Shown: positions 1 through 7,598 of the stretch, in pieces | Numbering within the stretch: the stretch's first letter is position 1 | Layout: every line of letters begins with the position of its first letter | From: Burkholderia sp. | GTDB lineage: Bacteria; Pseudomonadota; Gammaproteobacteria; Burkholderiales; Burkholderiaceae | Assembly (NCBI GenBank): GCA_030151225.1 | Contig: JASLEG010000267.1 | Coordinates: 1 to 44,348 of the forward strand | Reading direction: 5' to 3' | Length of the DNA: 44,348 bases | Program-made: the position numbers and the translations under genes | Notes under the pieces: generated by a model | The model's database searches: none | What the model saw: the letters and a program-made list of their open reading frames with translations, nothing else | What the model was told of the DNA's origin: nothing

Positions 1-50
1 CCCGCCGGCCGCGCACGCGGCGGCGGGCAGCGAAACGCGCGGCAGGACGA

Positions 51-82
51 CGGACGGCTTCCTACAATCAAACGGCCGTCCG
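51..82. promoter_or_regulatory. Inverted repeat around a TACAAT box upstream of the first gene
   Basis: Perfect 8-bp arms CGGACGGC (51-58) and GCCGTCCG (75-82) enclose a 16-nt loop that contains TACAAT at 63-68, a good -10 hexamer for the gene starting at 116. This could be an operator overlapping the promoter, or the terminator of a gene left of the window. The sequence alone does not decide between them. Confidence 0.35.
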
Positions 83-115
83 CCGGAAAGACACGATGCT
101 CCCACGAGGCACGAC

Positions 116-1384
116 ATGAATTCGACCGCAGACACCGTCTCCGCCGTGCGGGCCCGGCCGCCCCGCTCCGCCACGCCGTTCACCGTCGGCCTGGCCGGCA
201 TCGCCGCGGCCCTCGCCGTGCTCTGGTTCTCGCGCGACGGCACGCTGCTGAACGGCGCCGGGCGCGGCTTCGCGGCCTGCCTCGCGATCATCGTGGTGGT
301 GGGCGGCTACGAGCTGCTGGTGGCCCGCGCCCATCTGCGCCCGAGCGCGGGCCTCGCGGCCTCGGCCGTGCGCCCGCTCAGCTTCGCGCGCGTGGCGATG
401 CGGCTCGCCGCGCTCGGCTCGATCCACGCGGGCATCGCGCTCGTGTACTGGCTGCTGCCCGAATATCACGGCACGTTCTACGACCCGTTCTGGAACCTGT
501 GCGCGATGCTCGCGCCGGTGTTCGCGGTGGGCGCGCCGCTCTATTTCGCATGGATGGACACGCACCAGCGCGACACCGACGACGCCTATCTGTGCTTGGC
601 GCGCCTGATATTCCGCGGCGAGCGCCCCGCCAACTGGGCGCCGGTGCGCGAGATGCTCGGCGGCTGGGCCGTCAAGGCCTTCTTCCTGCCGCTGATGTTC
701 GTCTACGTGTCCGGCAACGCCGATCACCTGACCGCCTCGCTCAACGCGATGACGAGCGCGCCGCAATCGCTGGCCACCTTCCGCTTCTGCTACGAGCTCG
801 CGTTCACGATGGACCTGCTGTTCGGTTCGGTCGGCTATCTGTGCACCTTCCGCGTGCTCGACAGCCACGTGCGCACGGTCGAGCCCACCGCGTTCGGCTG
901 GCTGATCGCGCTGATCTGCTATCAGCCGTTCTGGTCGCTGATCTCGGAGCGCTACATCCGCTACGAGGGCACGCTGTTCTGGGACAACTGGCTCGCGCCG
1001 GTGCCGGCGCTGCAGTTCGCGTGGGGCGCGGCGATCATCGCGCTGGTGCTCTGCTACGCGCTGTCGACGATCTCGTTCGGCCTGCGTTTCTCGAACCTGA
1101 CGAATCGCGGCATCGTGACCTCGGGCCCGTATCGCTACCTGAAGCACCCGGCCTACGTCACCAAGAACCTGTCGTACTGGCTCGTGTCGGTGCCGTTCGT
1201 GGCGGCCGAGGGCTGGCGCATCGCGATCATGCACTGCGCGTCGCTGCTGGCCGTCAACGCGATCTACTTCCTGCGCGCGAAGACCGAGGAGCGCCACCTG
1301 ATGCGCGACCCCGAATACCGCGCCTACGCGGCCTGGATCGCCCGGCACGGGCTGGTGGCGAAGCTGCGGCGGCGCGCGGGCTGA
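116..1384 (+). CDS. Isoprenylcysteine carboxyl methyltransferase (ICMT)-like integral membrane protein
   Basis: A 422-residue polytopic membrane protein. The C-terminal third (about residues 330-415) carries the ICMT/PEMT-type signature: GPYRYLKHPAYVTKNL, followed by hydrophobic helices and RAKTEERHLMRDPEYRAY, the SAM-binding half of this fold. The first 300 residues are several hydrophobic helices of no recognised family, so the protein is longer than a minimal bacterial ICMT-like enzyme (about 150-220 aa). A methyl-transfer reaction at the inner membrane is inferred from the family; the substrate is unknown, since bacteria generally lack prenylated CaaX proteins. It reads toward the DoxX gene, with a GC-rich hairpin in between. 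Confidence 0.8.
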   Translation: MNSTADTVSAVRARPPRSATPFTVGLAGIAAALAVLWFSRDGTLLNGAGRGFAACLAIIVVVGGYELLVARAHLRPSAGLAASAVRPLSFARVAMRLAALGSIHAGIALVYWLLPEYHGTFYDPFWNLCAMLAPVFAVGAPLYFAWMDTHQRDTDDAYLCLARLIFRGERPANWAPVREMLGGWAVKAFFLPLMFVYVSGNADHLTASLNAMTSAPQSLATFRFCYELAFTMDLLFGSVGYLCTFRVLDSHVRTVEPTAFGWLIALICYQPFWSLISERYIRYEGTLFWDNWLAPVPALQFAWGAAIIALVLCYALSTISFGLRFSNLTNRGIVTSGPYRYLKHPAYVTKNLSYWLVSVPFVAAEGWRIAIMHCASLLAVNAIYFLRAKTEERHLMRDPEYRAYAAWIARHGLVAKLRRRAG

Positions 1385-1401
1385 CCCGGCGCGCCGCCGC
1401 T

Positions 1402-1419
1402 GCCGGGCGGGCGCCCGGC
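1402..1419. terminator. Bidirectional hairpin between convergent genes
   Basis: Arms GCCGGGC (1402-1408) and GCCCGGC (1413-1419) with a 4-nt loop lie in the 48-bp gap between the convergent ICMT-like and DoxX genes. There is no T-tract on either strand, so termination is inferred from position and stem strength. Confidence 0.5.
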
Positions 1420-1432
1420 CGCCGTTCGAGGT

Positions 1433-1846
1433 TCAGCCGCGATCCACCGAGAACCGGCCCGGCCCCGTCACGGCCAGCAGCACGAGCCCGCCCACGATGC
1501 TGACGTTCTTGTAGAAGTGGATCATGTTCGCGTAGTGCTCCATGCCGCTCATGGTCCAGTAGTGATGGCCGATGAAGGCGGTGCCGAGCGTGTAGAGCGC
1601 GAGCAGCAGCGCGAGCGGCCGGGTCAGGAAGCCGATCGCGATCAGCACGCCCACCGCGAACTCCATCACCACCGCCACCACGGCCGCCAGCGTGGGCGCG
1701 GGCACGCCGGTCGAGGCCATGTAGCCGACGGTGCCCGAGAAGCCGCTCAGCTTCTGGACGCCGAACAGCACGAACAACACCACCAACAGCACGCGCGCCA
1801 CCAGCAGCACGCCGTCCTTCTGTCCATCCAGGGAAAAGTTGCGCAT
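1433..1846 (-). CDS. DoxX family membrane protein
   Basis: A 137-residue protein with four hydrophobic helices and the DoxX pattern: an N-terminal helix ending in FGVQKLSGF, a helix with VVMEFAVGVLIAIGFLTRPLA, and a GHHYW segment before the last pair of helices. The start at 1846 is chosen because GGAGG lies 6-10 bases upstream, while an upstream in-frame start at 1876 has no such site. DoxX proteins are inner-membrane proteins of quinone-linked or oxidative-stress roles; the exact role here is unknown. It follows the pirin gene by about 105 bp in the same direction and is probably co-transcribed with it. Confidence 0.85.
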   Translation of the reverse strand: MRNFSLDGQKDGVLLVARVLLVVLFVLFGVQKLSGFSGTVGYMASTGVPAPTLAAVVAVVMEFAVGVLIAIGFLTRPLALLLALYTLGTAFIGHHYWTMSGMEHYANMIHFYKNVSIVGGLVLLAVTGPGRFSVDRG

Positions 1847-1951
1847 CGCACACCTCCGTATCACTTGTTTAGTCATGCAGACCGATTGCGACGGATCCCG
1901 TCACATCGGAAGGCGCGCCGCGCGCGCATCGGGCCGCGCGGCGCGACGGGA

Positions 1952-2677
1952 TCAGGCCCAGTCGGTGGTGGTTTCGATCGGGCGCAGGTCGAACACCAGC
2001 ACCTCGGCATCGTGCCCGTTGGCGAACACCAGCGACTGCTCGCCGCGAATCCGCGCGCCGTCGCCCTCGCCGAGCGCGGTGCCGTTCACGCTGACGCTGC
2101 CGCGTGCCACGTGCACGTAGGCATGGCGATCGGCGGGCAGCACGAGCGTGGCGGTTTCGTCGCCGTCGAACAGGCCGGCGAAGATCCGCGTGTCCTGACG
2201 GATCGCGAGCGAGCCGTCGGTGCCGTCGGGCGACACCACCAGGCGCAGCGTGCCGCGCTTGTCGGCGGCCGGGATGTTGGCCTGCTGGTAACGCGGCTGC
2301 GCGCCCTTCTCGGCCGGCCCGATCCAGATCTGCAGGAAGTGCACGAGCGCGTCCTTCGAATGGTTGAACTCGCTGTGCGCCACGCCCGTGCCGGCGCTCA
2401 TCAGCTGCACGTCGCCGGGCACGATCACCGAGCCGGTGCCCATCGAATCCTTGTGTTCGAGCGCGCCCTCGAGCACGTAGGACATGATCTCCATGTCGCG
2501 GTGCGGATGCGTGCCGAAACCGCGGCCCGGGGCGACGCGATCGTCGTTGATCACCAGCAGGTCCGAGAAGCCGACCTGCTGCGGATCGTAGTAGTTCGCG
2601 AACGAGAACGTGTGACGGGAGCTGAGCCAGCCATGTTCGGCACGGCCGCGGGCGTTGGCGTCTCTGACTTCGATCAT
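1952..2677 (-). CDS. Pirin family bicupin protein
   Basis: 241 residues. The N-terminal cupin has the pirin pattern: HTFSFANYYDPQQVGFSDLLVINDD, then GFGTHPHRDMEIMSYVLEG with the metal-binding histidines, and a downstream His/Glu pair in GTGVAHSEFNH. Pirins bind iron; some bacterial members show quercetin 2,3-dioxygenase activity, others act as regulators, so the activity here is open. The start at 2677 (MIEVRDANARG) is preceded by GGAGAA; a longer in-frame start would add 11 unconserved residues. It is divergent from a LysR gene 140 bp away and precedes DoxX, a common pairing in Burkholderia. The LysR protein probably controls the pair. Confidence 0.9.
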   Translation of the reverse strand: MIEVRDANARGRAEHGWLSSRHTFSFANYYDPQQVGFSDLLVINDDRVAPGRGFGTHPHRDMEIMSYVLEGALEHKDSMGTGSVIVPGDVQLMSAGTGVAHSEFNHSKDALVHFLQIWIGPAEKGAQPRYQQANIPAADKRGTLRLVVSPDGTDGSLAIRQDTRIFAGLFDGDETATLVLPADRHAYVHVARGSVSVNGTALGEGDGARIRGEQSLVFANGHDAEVLVFDLRPIETTTDWA

Positions 2678-2764
2678 GAGGGTTCTCCGGTGGATCGCGC
2701 CGCGCCCCATTGGTGCGGCGTCGATCGATGGGATGCATCTTAGGTCAACCGAATCGATAGATAA

Positions 2765-2778
2765 ATCGCCTGTGCGAT
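2765..2778. promoter_or_regulatory. Short inverted repeat between pirin and LysR genes
   Basis: ATCGC (2765-2769) and GCGAT (2774-2778) form a 5-bp-arm inverted repeat within an AT-rich stretch of the 140-bp divergent region. It is a possible LysR operator, but the arms are short and do not make a T-N11-A box. Confidence 0.3.
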
Positions 2779-2817
2779 AATCATCGTCCCGTTCTGGTGG
2801 ACAATCAAAACGCCCCC

Positions 2818-3744
2818 ATGCAACTCGACGACCTGCGCATCTTCATCGCCACGGTGGACGCCGGCAGCTTCACGGCGGCCGCCGACAAGCTCTCGCTGTC
2901 CAAGCAGTTCGTGAGCCGGCGGATGGCCGCGCTCGAGGCCGCGCTGCACGTGCGGCTGCTGAACCGCAACACGCGCAAGCTGGCCGTGACCGAGTCGGGG
3001 CAGGCGTTCTACGCGCATGCGCAGCGCATCCTGGCCGAGGTCGCGCAGGCCGAGGAGGCGATGTCGGCGCGCCGCACCGAGCTGCACGGTTCGCTGAAGA
3101 TCAGCGCGCCGATGTCGTTTGGCATGAGCCATCTGTCGCCGCTGCTCGCCGAATTCCTGGCCGCGCATCCGGCGGTGCGGCTCGACGTGGAGCTCGGCGA
3201 CCGGCGCGTGGACCTGATCGGCGAGGGCTTCGACCTGGCGCTGCGGATCGGCGCGCTGGCCGATTCCACGCTGGTGGCGCGCACGCTCGGCACGCTGCGG
3301 ATGGTGGCCTGCTGCAGCCCCGTGTACCGGCAGCAGCACGGCGAACCGGACACGCCGGCCGAGCTGCATCGGCACGCCTGCCTGCTGTACGGCCAGGAAA
3401 GCCGCGACGGCTGGGAATTCGATTCCGGGCAAGGGCGGCGCGCCTACGACGTGCAGGGCCCGCTGGTGGCCAACAACGGCGACGTGGTGCGCGACGCCGC
3501 GATCGCCGGGCTCGGCATCGCGCTGCTGCCGCACTTCATCGTGGGCCCGGCGCTCGCGAGCGGCGCGCTGGTGCCGATCCTCGCCGCGCACCGCACGCCC
3601 GCGCTGCGCCTGAGCGCCGTGTATCCCCAGCATCGCCAGGGCTCGGGCGCGATCCGCGCGCTGCTGGCATTCCTCGAGGCGCGCCTCGCGGCCACGCTCG
3701 ACGCCGTGCCGGCAACGCCGGTGAAGGCGCGCGCGACGCGCTGA
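2818..3744 (+). CDS. LysR family transcriptional regulator
   Basis: 308 residues when started at the ATG at 2818 (MQLDDLRIF); a GTG at 2797 would add seven residues. The N-terminal 60 residues form the LysR winged helix (AGSFTAAADKLSLSKQFVSRRMAALEAALHVRLLNRNTRKLAVTESG as separate segments), and the rest is the periplasmic-binding-like effector domain (LKISAPMSFGMSHLSPLLAEF, then VRLDVELGDRRVDLIGEGFDLALRIG). This is the CrgA/AaeR-like class in which DLALRIG follows the second strand. It is divergent from pirin-DoxX, which it probably regulates; the effector is unknown. Confidence 0.9.
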   Translation: MQLDDLRIFIATVDAGSFTAAADKLSLSKQFVSRRMAALEAALHVRLLNRNTRKLAVTESGQAFYAHAQRILAEVAQAEEAMSARRTELHGSLKISAPMSFGMSHLSPLLAEFLAAHPAVRLDVELGDRRVDLIGEGFDLALRIGALADSTLVARTLGTLRMVACCSPVYRQQHGEPDTPAELHRHACLLYGQESRDGWEFDSGQGRRAYDVQGPLVANNGDVVRDAAIAGLGIALLPHFIVGPALASGALVPILAAHRTPALRLSAVYPQHRQGSGAIRALLAFLEARLAATLDAVPATPVKARATR

Positions 3745-3755
3745 ACGCGGCACGC

Positions 3756-3784
3756 TTGCAACATCGCACGAGCCTCTCTATAAT
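3756..3784 (+). promoter_or_regulatory. Sigma-70 promoter of the tRNA-Val array
   Basis: TTGCAA (3756-3761), a 17-bp spacer, then consensus TATAAT (3779-3784). The -10 box ends 11 bp before the first base of the mature tRNA, as expected for a tRNA operon. Confidence 0.8.
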
Positions 3785-3795
3785 TCGCGCCTCGC

Positions 3796-3872
3796 AGGCT
3801 CGTAGCTCAGTTGGTTAGAGCACCACCTTGACATGGTGGGGGTCGTTGGTTCGAATCCAATCGAGCCTACCA
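3796..3872 (+). tRNA. tRNA-Val (GAC), copy 1
   Basis: A 77-nt cloverleaf: acceptor stem AGGCTCG/CGAGCCT, D arm GCTC...GAGC, anticodon stem CCACC/GGTGG around loop TTGACAT (anticodon GAC, reading GUC/GUU valine codons), T arm with GGTTCGAATCC, and an encoded ACCA 3' end. It is the first of three tandem copies sharing the promoter at 3756-3784. Confidence 0.97.
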
Positions 3873-4001
3873 ACGAATTCGGAATGGACGGCAGGCGCCG
3901 CGCTCCTCTCGAACGCGGACACGCTTCCCGTCCATTTTCATTTCGTCGGTCGGTCGTCTGCAGTACGCAACACCTCGCGGTGATTCCGCGATGGCGGTTT
4001 C

Positions 4002-4078
4002 AGGCTTGTAGCTCAGTTGGTTAGAGCACCACCTTGACATGGTGGGGGTCGTTGGTTCGAATCCAATCAAGCCTACCA
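4002..4078 (+). tRNA. tRNA-Val (GAC), copy 2 with compensatory acceptor-stem change
   Basis: Same 77-nt tRNA as its neighbours, but the sixth acceptor pair is T:A in place of C:G (AGGCTTG/CAAGCCT). Both partners changed, so the stem is intact and the gene is under structural selection. Anticodon loop TTGACAT and encoded CCA are unchanged. It lies 129 bp after copy 1. Confidence 0.97.
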
Positions 4079-4120
4079 GCGCATCGCGCAGCATCCGCGC
4101 GCATCGCGCCCGGCACACAC

Positions 4121-4197
4121 AGGCTCGTAGCTCAGTTGGTTAGAGCACCACCTTGACATGGTGGGGGTCGTTGGTTCGAATCCAATCGAGCCTACCA
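4121..4197 (+). tRNA. tRNA-Val (GAC), copy 3
   Basis: 77 nt with the same mature sequence as copy 1, encoded CCA, and only 42 bp from copy 2. It closes the array. Confidence 0.97.
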
Positions 4198-4227
4198 ACG
4201 CATTCGGCACGGATCGCACCGGCCGCA

Positions 4228-4241
4228 CCTTCCCCGGAAGG
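4228..4241 (+). terminator. Possible terminator of the tRNA array
   Basis: CCTTCC and GGAAGG are separated by CC, 30 bp after the last tRNA, giving a short hairpin followed by CACCCTTCG. It is weak; position is the main support. Confidence 0.3.
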
Positions 4242-4423
4242 CACCCTTCGCGTCGGCAGCCGCTGCGCTGCCATCACTCACGTAACGCCCCTCACGCAAG
4301 CAGATTCCGCAAGCGCGCGCGAACTCCACTACACTTGCCGCTTTCCGATTCGCGTCGCGCGAAGTCGCGGGCGCATCGCCCGCGTCCGCCGCCGCGCGCC
4401 TGCCGCCGACCGATAACCCGTCC

Positions 4424-5662
4424 ATGTCCGAGCCCTCCGATCTGTCTGGCCCCTCCTCCAACACGCCCGGCTTCTCGATGTTCCAGCGCTTCTGGTGCGC
4501 GCGCGTGCTGTCGTCGATCTCGTTCCAGATGCTGTCGGTCGCGATCGGCTGGCACATCTACGCGCTGACCAGGAGCGCCTATGCGCTCGGCCTCGTGGGC
4601 CTCGCGCAATTCCTGCCGATGTTCGTGCTGACGCTGGTGGCCGGCCACGTGGCCGATCGCTACGACCGGCGCCGCATCGTCGCGATCTGCCAGGGGCTGC
4701 TTGCGGCGGCCTCGGCCGTGTTCCTGCTCGGCACGCTCGGCGACTGGCTCGACGCACCCGCCATCTACGCGCTCGCGGCCTGCCTCGGCGCGGCGCGCGC
4801 CTTCGAGAATCCGACGGTGGCCTCGCTGCTGCCGGCCACCGTGCCGCGCGCGCAGCTGCCGCGCGCCACGGCGCTGTCCACCTCGGCCACGCAGACCGCG
4901 ATGATCGTGGGCCCGGCTGCGGGCGGCGTGCTGTACGGCGTGGGCCCGAGCGTGGTGTACCTGCTCGGCATCGTGTTCTTCGGCTGCGCGGCCACGCTGA
5001 TGGGCACGCTCAGGCTGACCAGCAAGCCGGTCGCGCGCCCGCCCGTCACGCTCGAATCGGTGTTCTCGGGCATCGCCTTCATCCGCCGCGAACCGACCAT
5101 CCTGGGCGCGCTGTCGCTCGACCTGTTCGCGGTGCTGTTCGGCGGTGCCGTGTCGCTGCTGCCGATCTACGCGCGCGACTTCCTGCACACCGGCCCGTGG
5201 GGGCTCGGCCTGCTGCGCTCCGCGCCCGCGATCGGCGCGCTGGCCGGCACGCTGTGGTTCGCGCACTTCCCGATGCGCAAGCGGCCCGGCATGGCGATGT
5301 TCCTCGGCGTGATCGTGTTCGGCTTCGCTACCCTGGTGTTCGGCGTGTCCACCTGGCTGCCGCTGTCGCTGCTCGCGCTGGCCACGCTCGGCGCGGCCGA
5401 CGTGATCAGCGTGGTGGTGCGCTCCTCGCTCGTGCAGCTGCGCACGCCCGACGCGATGCTCGGCCGCGTCAGCGCCGTGAACGCGCTGTTCATCGGCACC
5501 TCGAACCAGCTCGGCGAATTCGAGTCGGGCATCACGGCGGGCTGGTGGGGGGCGCAGCCGGCCGTGCTGATCGGCGGCGTGTGCACGATCGCGATCGCGC
5601 TGCTGTGGATGCGGCTGTTTCCGGCGCTGCGCACGATGCGCTCGCTCGAGGCGGAAAAGTGA
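4424..5662 (+). CDS. MFS transporter of the EntS (enterobactin exporter)-like family
   Basis: 412 residues with about twelve hydrophobic helices. Helix 1 region MFQRFWCARVLSSISFQMLSVAIGWHIYALT matches the EntS/MFS_3 opening when read in segments. The loop between helices 2 and 3 has the major facilitator motif in the form GHVADRYDRRRIVAICQ. An inner-membrane proton-driven exporter is inferred; no siderophore genes are nearby, so the substrate is unknown. The stop codon overlaps the GTG start of the following lipoprotein gene (GTGA), which implies translational coupling. Confidence 0.88.
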   Translation: MSEPSDLSGPSSNTPGFSMFQRFWCARVLSSISFQMLSVAIGWHIYALTRSAYALGLVGLAQFLPMFVLTLVAGHVADRYDRRRIVAICQGLLAAASAVFLLGTLGDWLDAPAIYALAACLGAARAFENPTVASLLPATVPRAQLPRATALSTSATQTAMIVGPAAGGVLYGVGPSVVYLLGIVFFGCAATLMGTLRLTSKPVARPPVTLESVFSGIAFIRREPTILGALSLDLFAVLFGGAVSLLPIYARDFLHTGPWGLGLLRSAPAIGALAGTLWFAHFPMRKRPGMAMFLGVIVFGFATLVFGVSTWLPLSLLALATLGAADVISVVVRSSLVQLRTPDAMLGRVSAVNALFIGTSNQLGEFESGITAGWWGAQPAVLIGGVCTIAIALLWMRLFPALRTMRSLEAEK

Positions 5663-6132
5663 GCGACGCGAGCGACGTGAACGGCAGGCGGGGCGCACGC
5701 GCCCTGATCGCGGCCACCGCGACCCTGCTGCTCGGCGGCTGCGTGCACTTCACGCACGACGCGCCGCCCGTGCGCGGGCAGGTGTTCGACGGCAGCCGGC
5801 CGCAGCCCGGCGTGCCGGTGTCGCTGCGCGTCGCCGGCGAGACCGCCGATCGCGCGACCACCGATGCCGACGGCCGCTTCGAGCTGACGCCCGGCGCCCG
5901 CTGGGGCGTGTTCGTGCCGATCGGCCCGCAGGACAGGATGTTCGACTGGGACGTGCTGATCGATGCGCGGGCCGCGAGCCACGTGGTGTATCACGGCACC
6001 ACGCTCGGCGGCCCGCTGGACGGTTACCGCAGCGACCGCTTCCTGACGCTGACCTGCCAGCTGAAGGCGCCGCCCGCCGGGCTGCCGGCCTGCGACGCGC
6101 CGCCGAGGGACGCGATTCCGCGTGTCGAGTGA
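5659..6132 (+). CDS. Lipoprotein with carboxypeptidase-regulatory-like / transthyretin-like fold
   Basis: 157 residues from a GTG that overlaps the MFS stop codon. A signal helix (ALIAATATLLLGGC) ends in the lipobox LLGGC, so the mature protein should start at a lipidated Cys. Then follows VRGQVFDGSRPQPGVPVSLR...TTDADGRFEL, the beta-sandwich pattern of CarboxypepD_reg-like domains, about residues 35-80. The remainder is not recognised. It is anchored to a membrane; coupling to the exporter suggests it works with or near it, which is inference only. The GTG lacks a strong independent ribosome site, consistent with coupled translation. Confidence 0.75.
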   Translation: MSDASDVNGRRGARALIAATATLLLGGCVHFTHDAPPVRGQVFDGSRPQPGVPVSLRVAGETADRATTDADGRFELTPGARWGVFVPIGPQDRMFDWDVLIDARAASHVVYHGTTLGGPLDGYRSDRFLTLTCQLKAPPAGLPACDAPPRDAIPRVE

Positions 6133-6157
6133 GCGCTCGCGCGTTTCGGTCCGCCGC

Positions 6158-6628
6158 TCAACCCGCCGCCGGATCCTTCGGCGGCGCGTGGCGCGCGAGG
6201 AAGCGGTCCAGTTGCGACGCGAACGCCTTGCCGTCCTGCGGCATGTAGGGCGGCGGCCCGCCCGTCTCCACGCCCGAGCCGCGCAACTGATCGAGCACGT
6301 CGCGCATCGTCAGGCGCTCCTGGATGTTCTCCCGACTGAACCAGCCGCCGCGCGGATCGAGCACGTGCGCGCCCTTGTCGAGCGCGGCGGCGGCAAGCGG
6401 GATGTCGGCCGTGATCACGAGATCGCCGGCCTCGGCCAGCTCCACGATGCGCTGGTCGGCGGCATCGGGCGTGGCCGGCACCTGCACGGCCTTGACGAAG
6501 CGCGACGGCGGCACGCGCAGATACTGGTTCGCCACCAGCGTCACGGCGATTTCGAGGCGCTTCGCGGCCCGGAACAACATGTCCTTCACGACGACCGGGC
6601 AGGCGTCAGCGTCGACCAGCACTTGCAT
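6158..6628 (-). CDS. yaiI: YaiI/YqxD family protein (UPF0178, PIN-like fold)
   Basis: 156 residues, the usual length of the family. It opens with the diagnostic MQVLVDADACPVVVKD and contains AGDLVITADIPLAAAAL and DPRGGWFSRENIQERLTMRD, all conserved in UPF0178. The acidic residues in DADACP and TADIPL resemble a PIN-type metal site, but no activity is established. It is transcribed toward the lipoprotein gene and appears to stand alone. Confidence 0.93.
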   Translation of the reverse strand: MQVLVDADACPVVVKDMLFRAAKRLEIAVTLVANQYLRVPPSRFVKAVQVPATPDAADQRIVELAEAGDLVITADIPLAAAALDKGAHVLDPRGGWFSRENIQERLTMRDVLDQLRGSGVETGGPPPYMPQDGKAFASQLDRFLARHAPPKDPAAG

Positions 6629-6718
6629 GGCGAGGTATCCGATGGAAAAGAAGCGGCCATCTTACCGCCGGTGGGCCCGCGCGTCGGCATCGCGTGCCTC
6701 ATCGCCGGGGTGGTCCGC

Positions 6719-7450
6719 TCACCACGGCACCACGCGCCCCAGATAGTCGAGGTACTGCAGGCCGCCGTGCCCGGCCTGCTTCTCGATCGTGTCGATCAGG
6801 TTCGGGATGCTCTCGCCGATGCCGAGCCGCGCCTGCGGCCCGCCCATGTCGGTGCGCACCCAGCCCGGCGCCATCAGCAGCAGTGTGCGCGGATCGCTCG
6901 CGTGGCGCGCCGCGAAGCTGCGCATCAGCGTGTTCAGCGCGGCCTTGCTGGCGCGATATACCTCGTAGTTGCCGTTGGTGTTGTTCGCGACGCTGCCCTG
7001 CCCCGACGACATCAGCCCGATCGTGCCGCTCGCCGGCACCAGCGCCTCGAGCGTCTCGATCGCACGCATCGGGCTCAGCGCATTGGTCAGCATCACGCGC
7101 ACGAATTCGTCGGTGGACACGTCGGCGATGGTCTCGCCGTCCTGGTTCTTCACGCCCGCGTTCACGAACAGCAGATCGAGCCGGCGGCCCGCGAGCCGCT
7201 CGCGCAGCGCGGCCAGCTCGGCGGGCACGGTGATGTCCACGCTTTCGACCTCGAGCGCGCCGCCGGCGTCGCGGGCCCGGGCATGCAGCGGCGCGGCGGA
7301 ATGCGCGCGACCGGTGGCGATCACGTGCCAGCCGCGGCGCAGGTAGCCGTCCACCATCGCGTAGCCGAGGCCGCGCGTGGCGCCGACGATCAGCGCGGTA
7401 CGTGGATGGGGGGAAAGGGTGCGGGAGTCGGTGTGCGCGTCGTCGGTCAT
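6719..7450 (-). CDS. SDR family oxidoreductase
   Basis: 243 residues. Rossmann motif TALIVGATRGLGYAMV at the N-terminus, DITVP at the adenine-binding turn, FVNAG at strand 4, a Ser in GLMSSGQGS, and the catalytic YRASK. The start at 7450 (MTDDAHTDS) has AGGAG upstream. NAD(P)-dependent carbonyl or alcohol redox chemistry is expected; the substrate is unknown. It is divergent from a LysR gene 148 bp away that probably controls it. Confidence 0.88.
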   Translation of the reverse strand: MTDDAHTDSRTLSPHPRTALIVGATRGLGYAMVDGYLRRGWHVIATGRAHSAAPLHARARDAGGALEVESVDITVPAELAALRERLAGRRLDLLFVNAGVKNQDGETIADVSTDEFVRVMLTNALSPMRAIETLEALVPASGTIGLMSSGQGSVANNTNGNYEVYRASKAALNTLMRSFAARHASDPRTLLLMAPGWVRTDMGGPQARLGIGESIPNLIDTIEKQAGHGGLQYLDYLGRVVPW

Positions 7451-7472
7451 GCGGATTCTCCTTGTGCGAGGC

Positions 7473-7492
7473 GGCCGGCACGAACGCCGGCC
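7473..7492. promoter_or_regulatory. Inverted repeat in the SDR leader
   Basis: GGCCGGC (7473-7479) and GCCGGCC (7486-7492) with a 6-nt spacer lie 23 bp upstream of the SDR start codon. Possible operator or leader hairpin. Confidence 0.3.
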
Positions 7493-7565
7493 CGTGCGAA
7501 CACAGTAGCGAGCCGCGACACATGGCGGAAGGCGCATGGGTCGAACTGTTAACCTGCACGAAACG

Positions 7566-7575
7566 CCATGCATGG
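7566..7575. promoter_or_regulatory. CCATGCATGG palindrome near the LysR start
   Basis: A perfect 10-bp palindrome 23 bp before the LysR start codon in the shared divergent region, a plausible site of autoregulation. No experimental parallel is known to me. Confidence 0.3.
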
Positions 7576-7598
7576 GGACCGCATGCTAGGATCCGCGC

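Noticed and set aside
3796..4197. tRNA array as an integrated-element attachment site
   Set aside because: No integrase, partial tRNA repeat or mobile gene flanks the array; both sides are ordinary chromosomal genes.
4292..5698. Very long open frame opposite the MFS transporter
   Set aside because: Its translation is Arg/His/Gln-rich low complexity with no motif, as expected for the antisense of a GC-rich coding gene. The plus strand has clear MFS motifs. Many similar long frames across the window were left out for the same reason.
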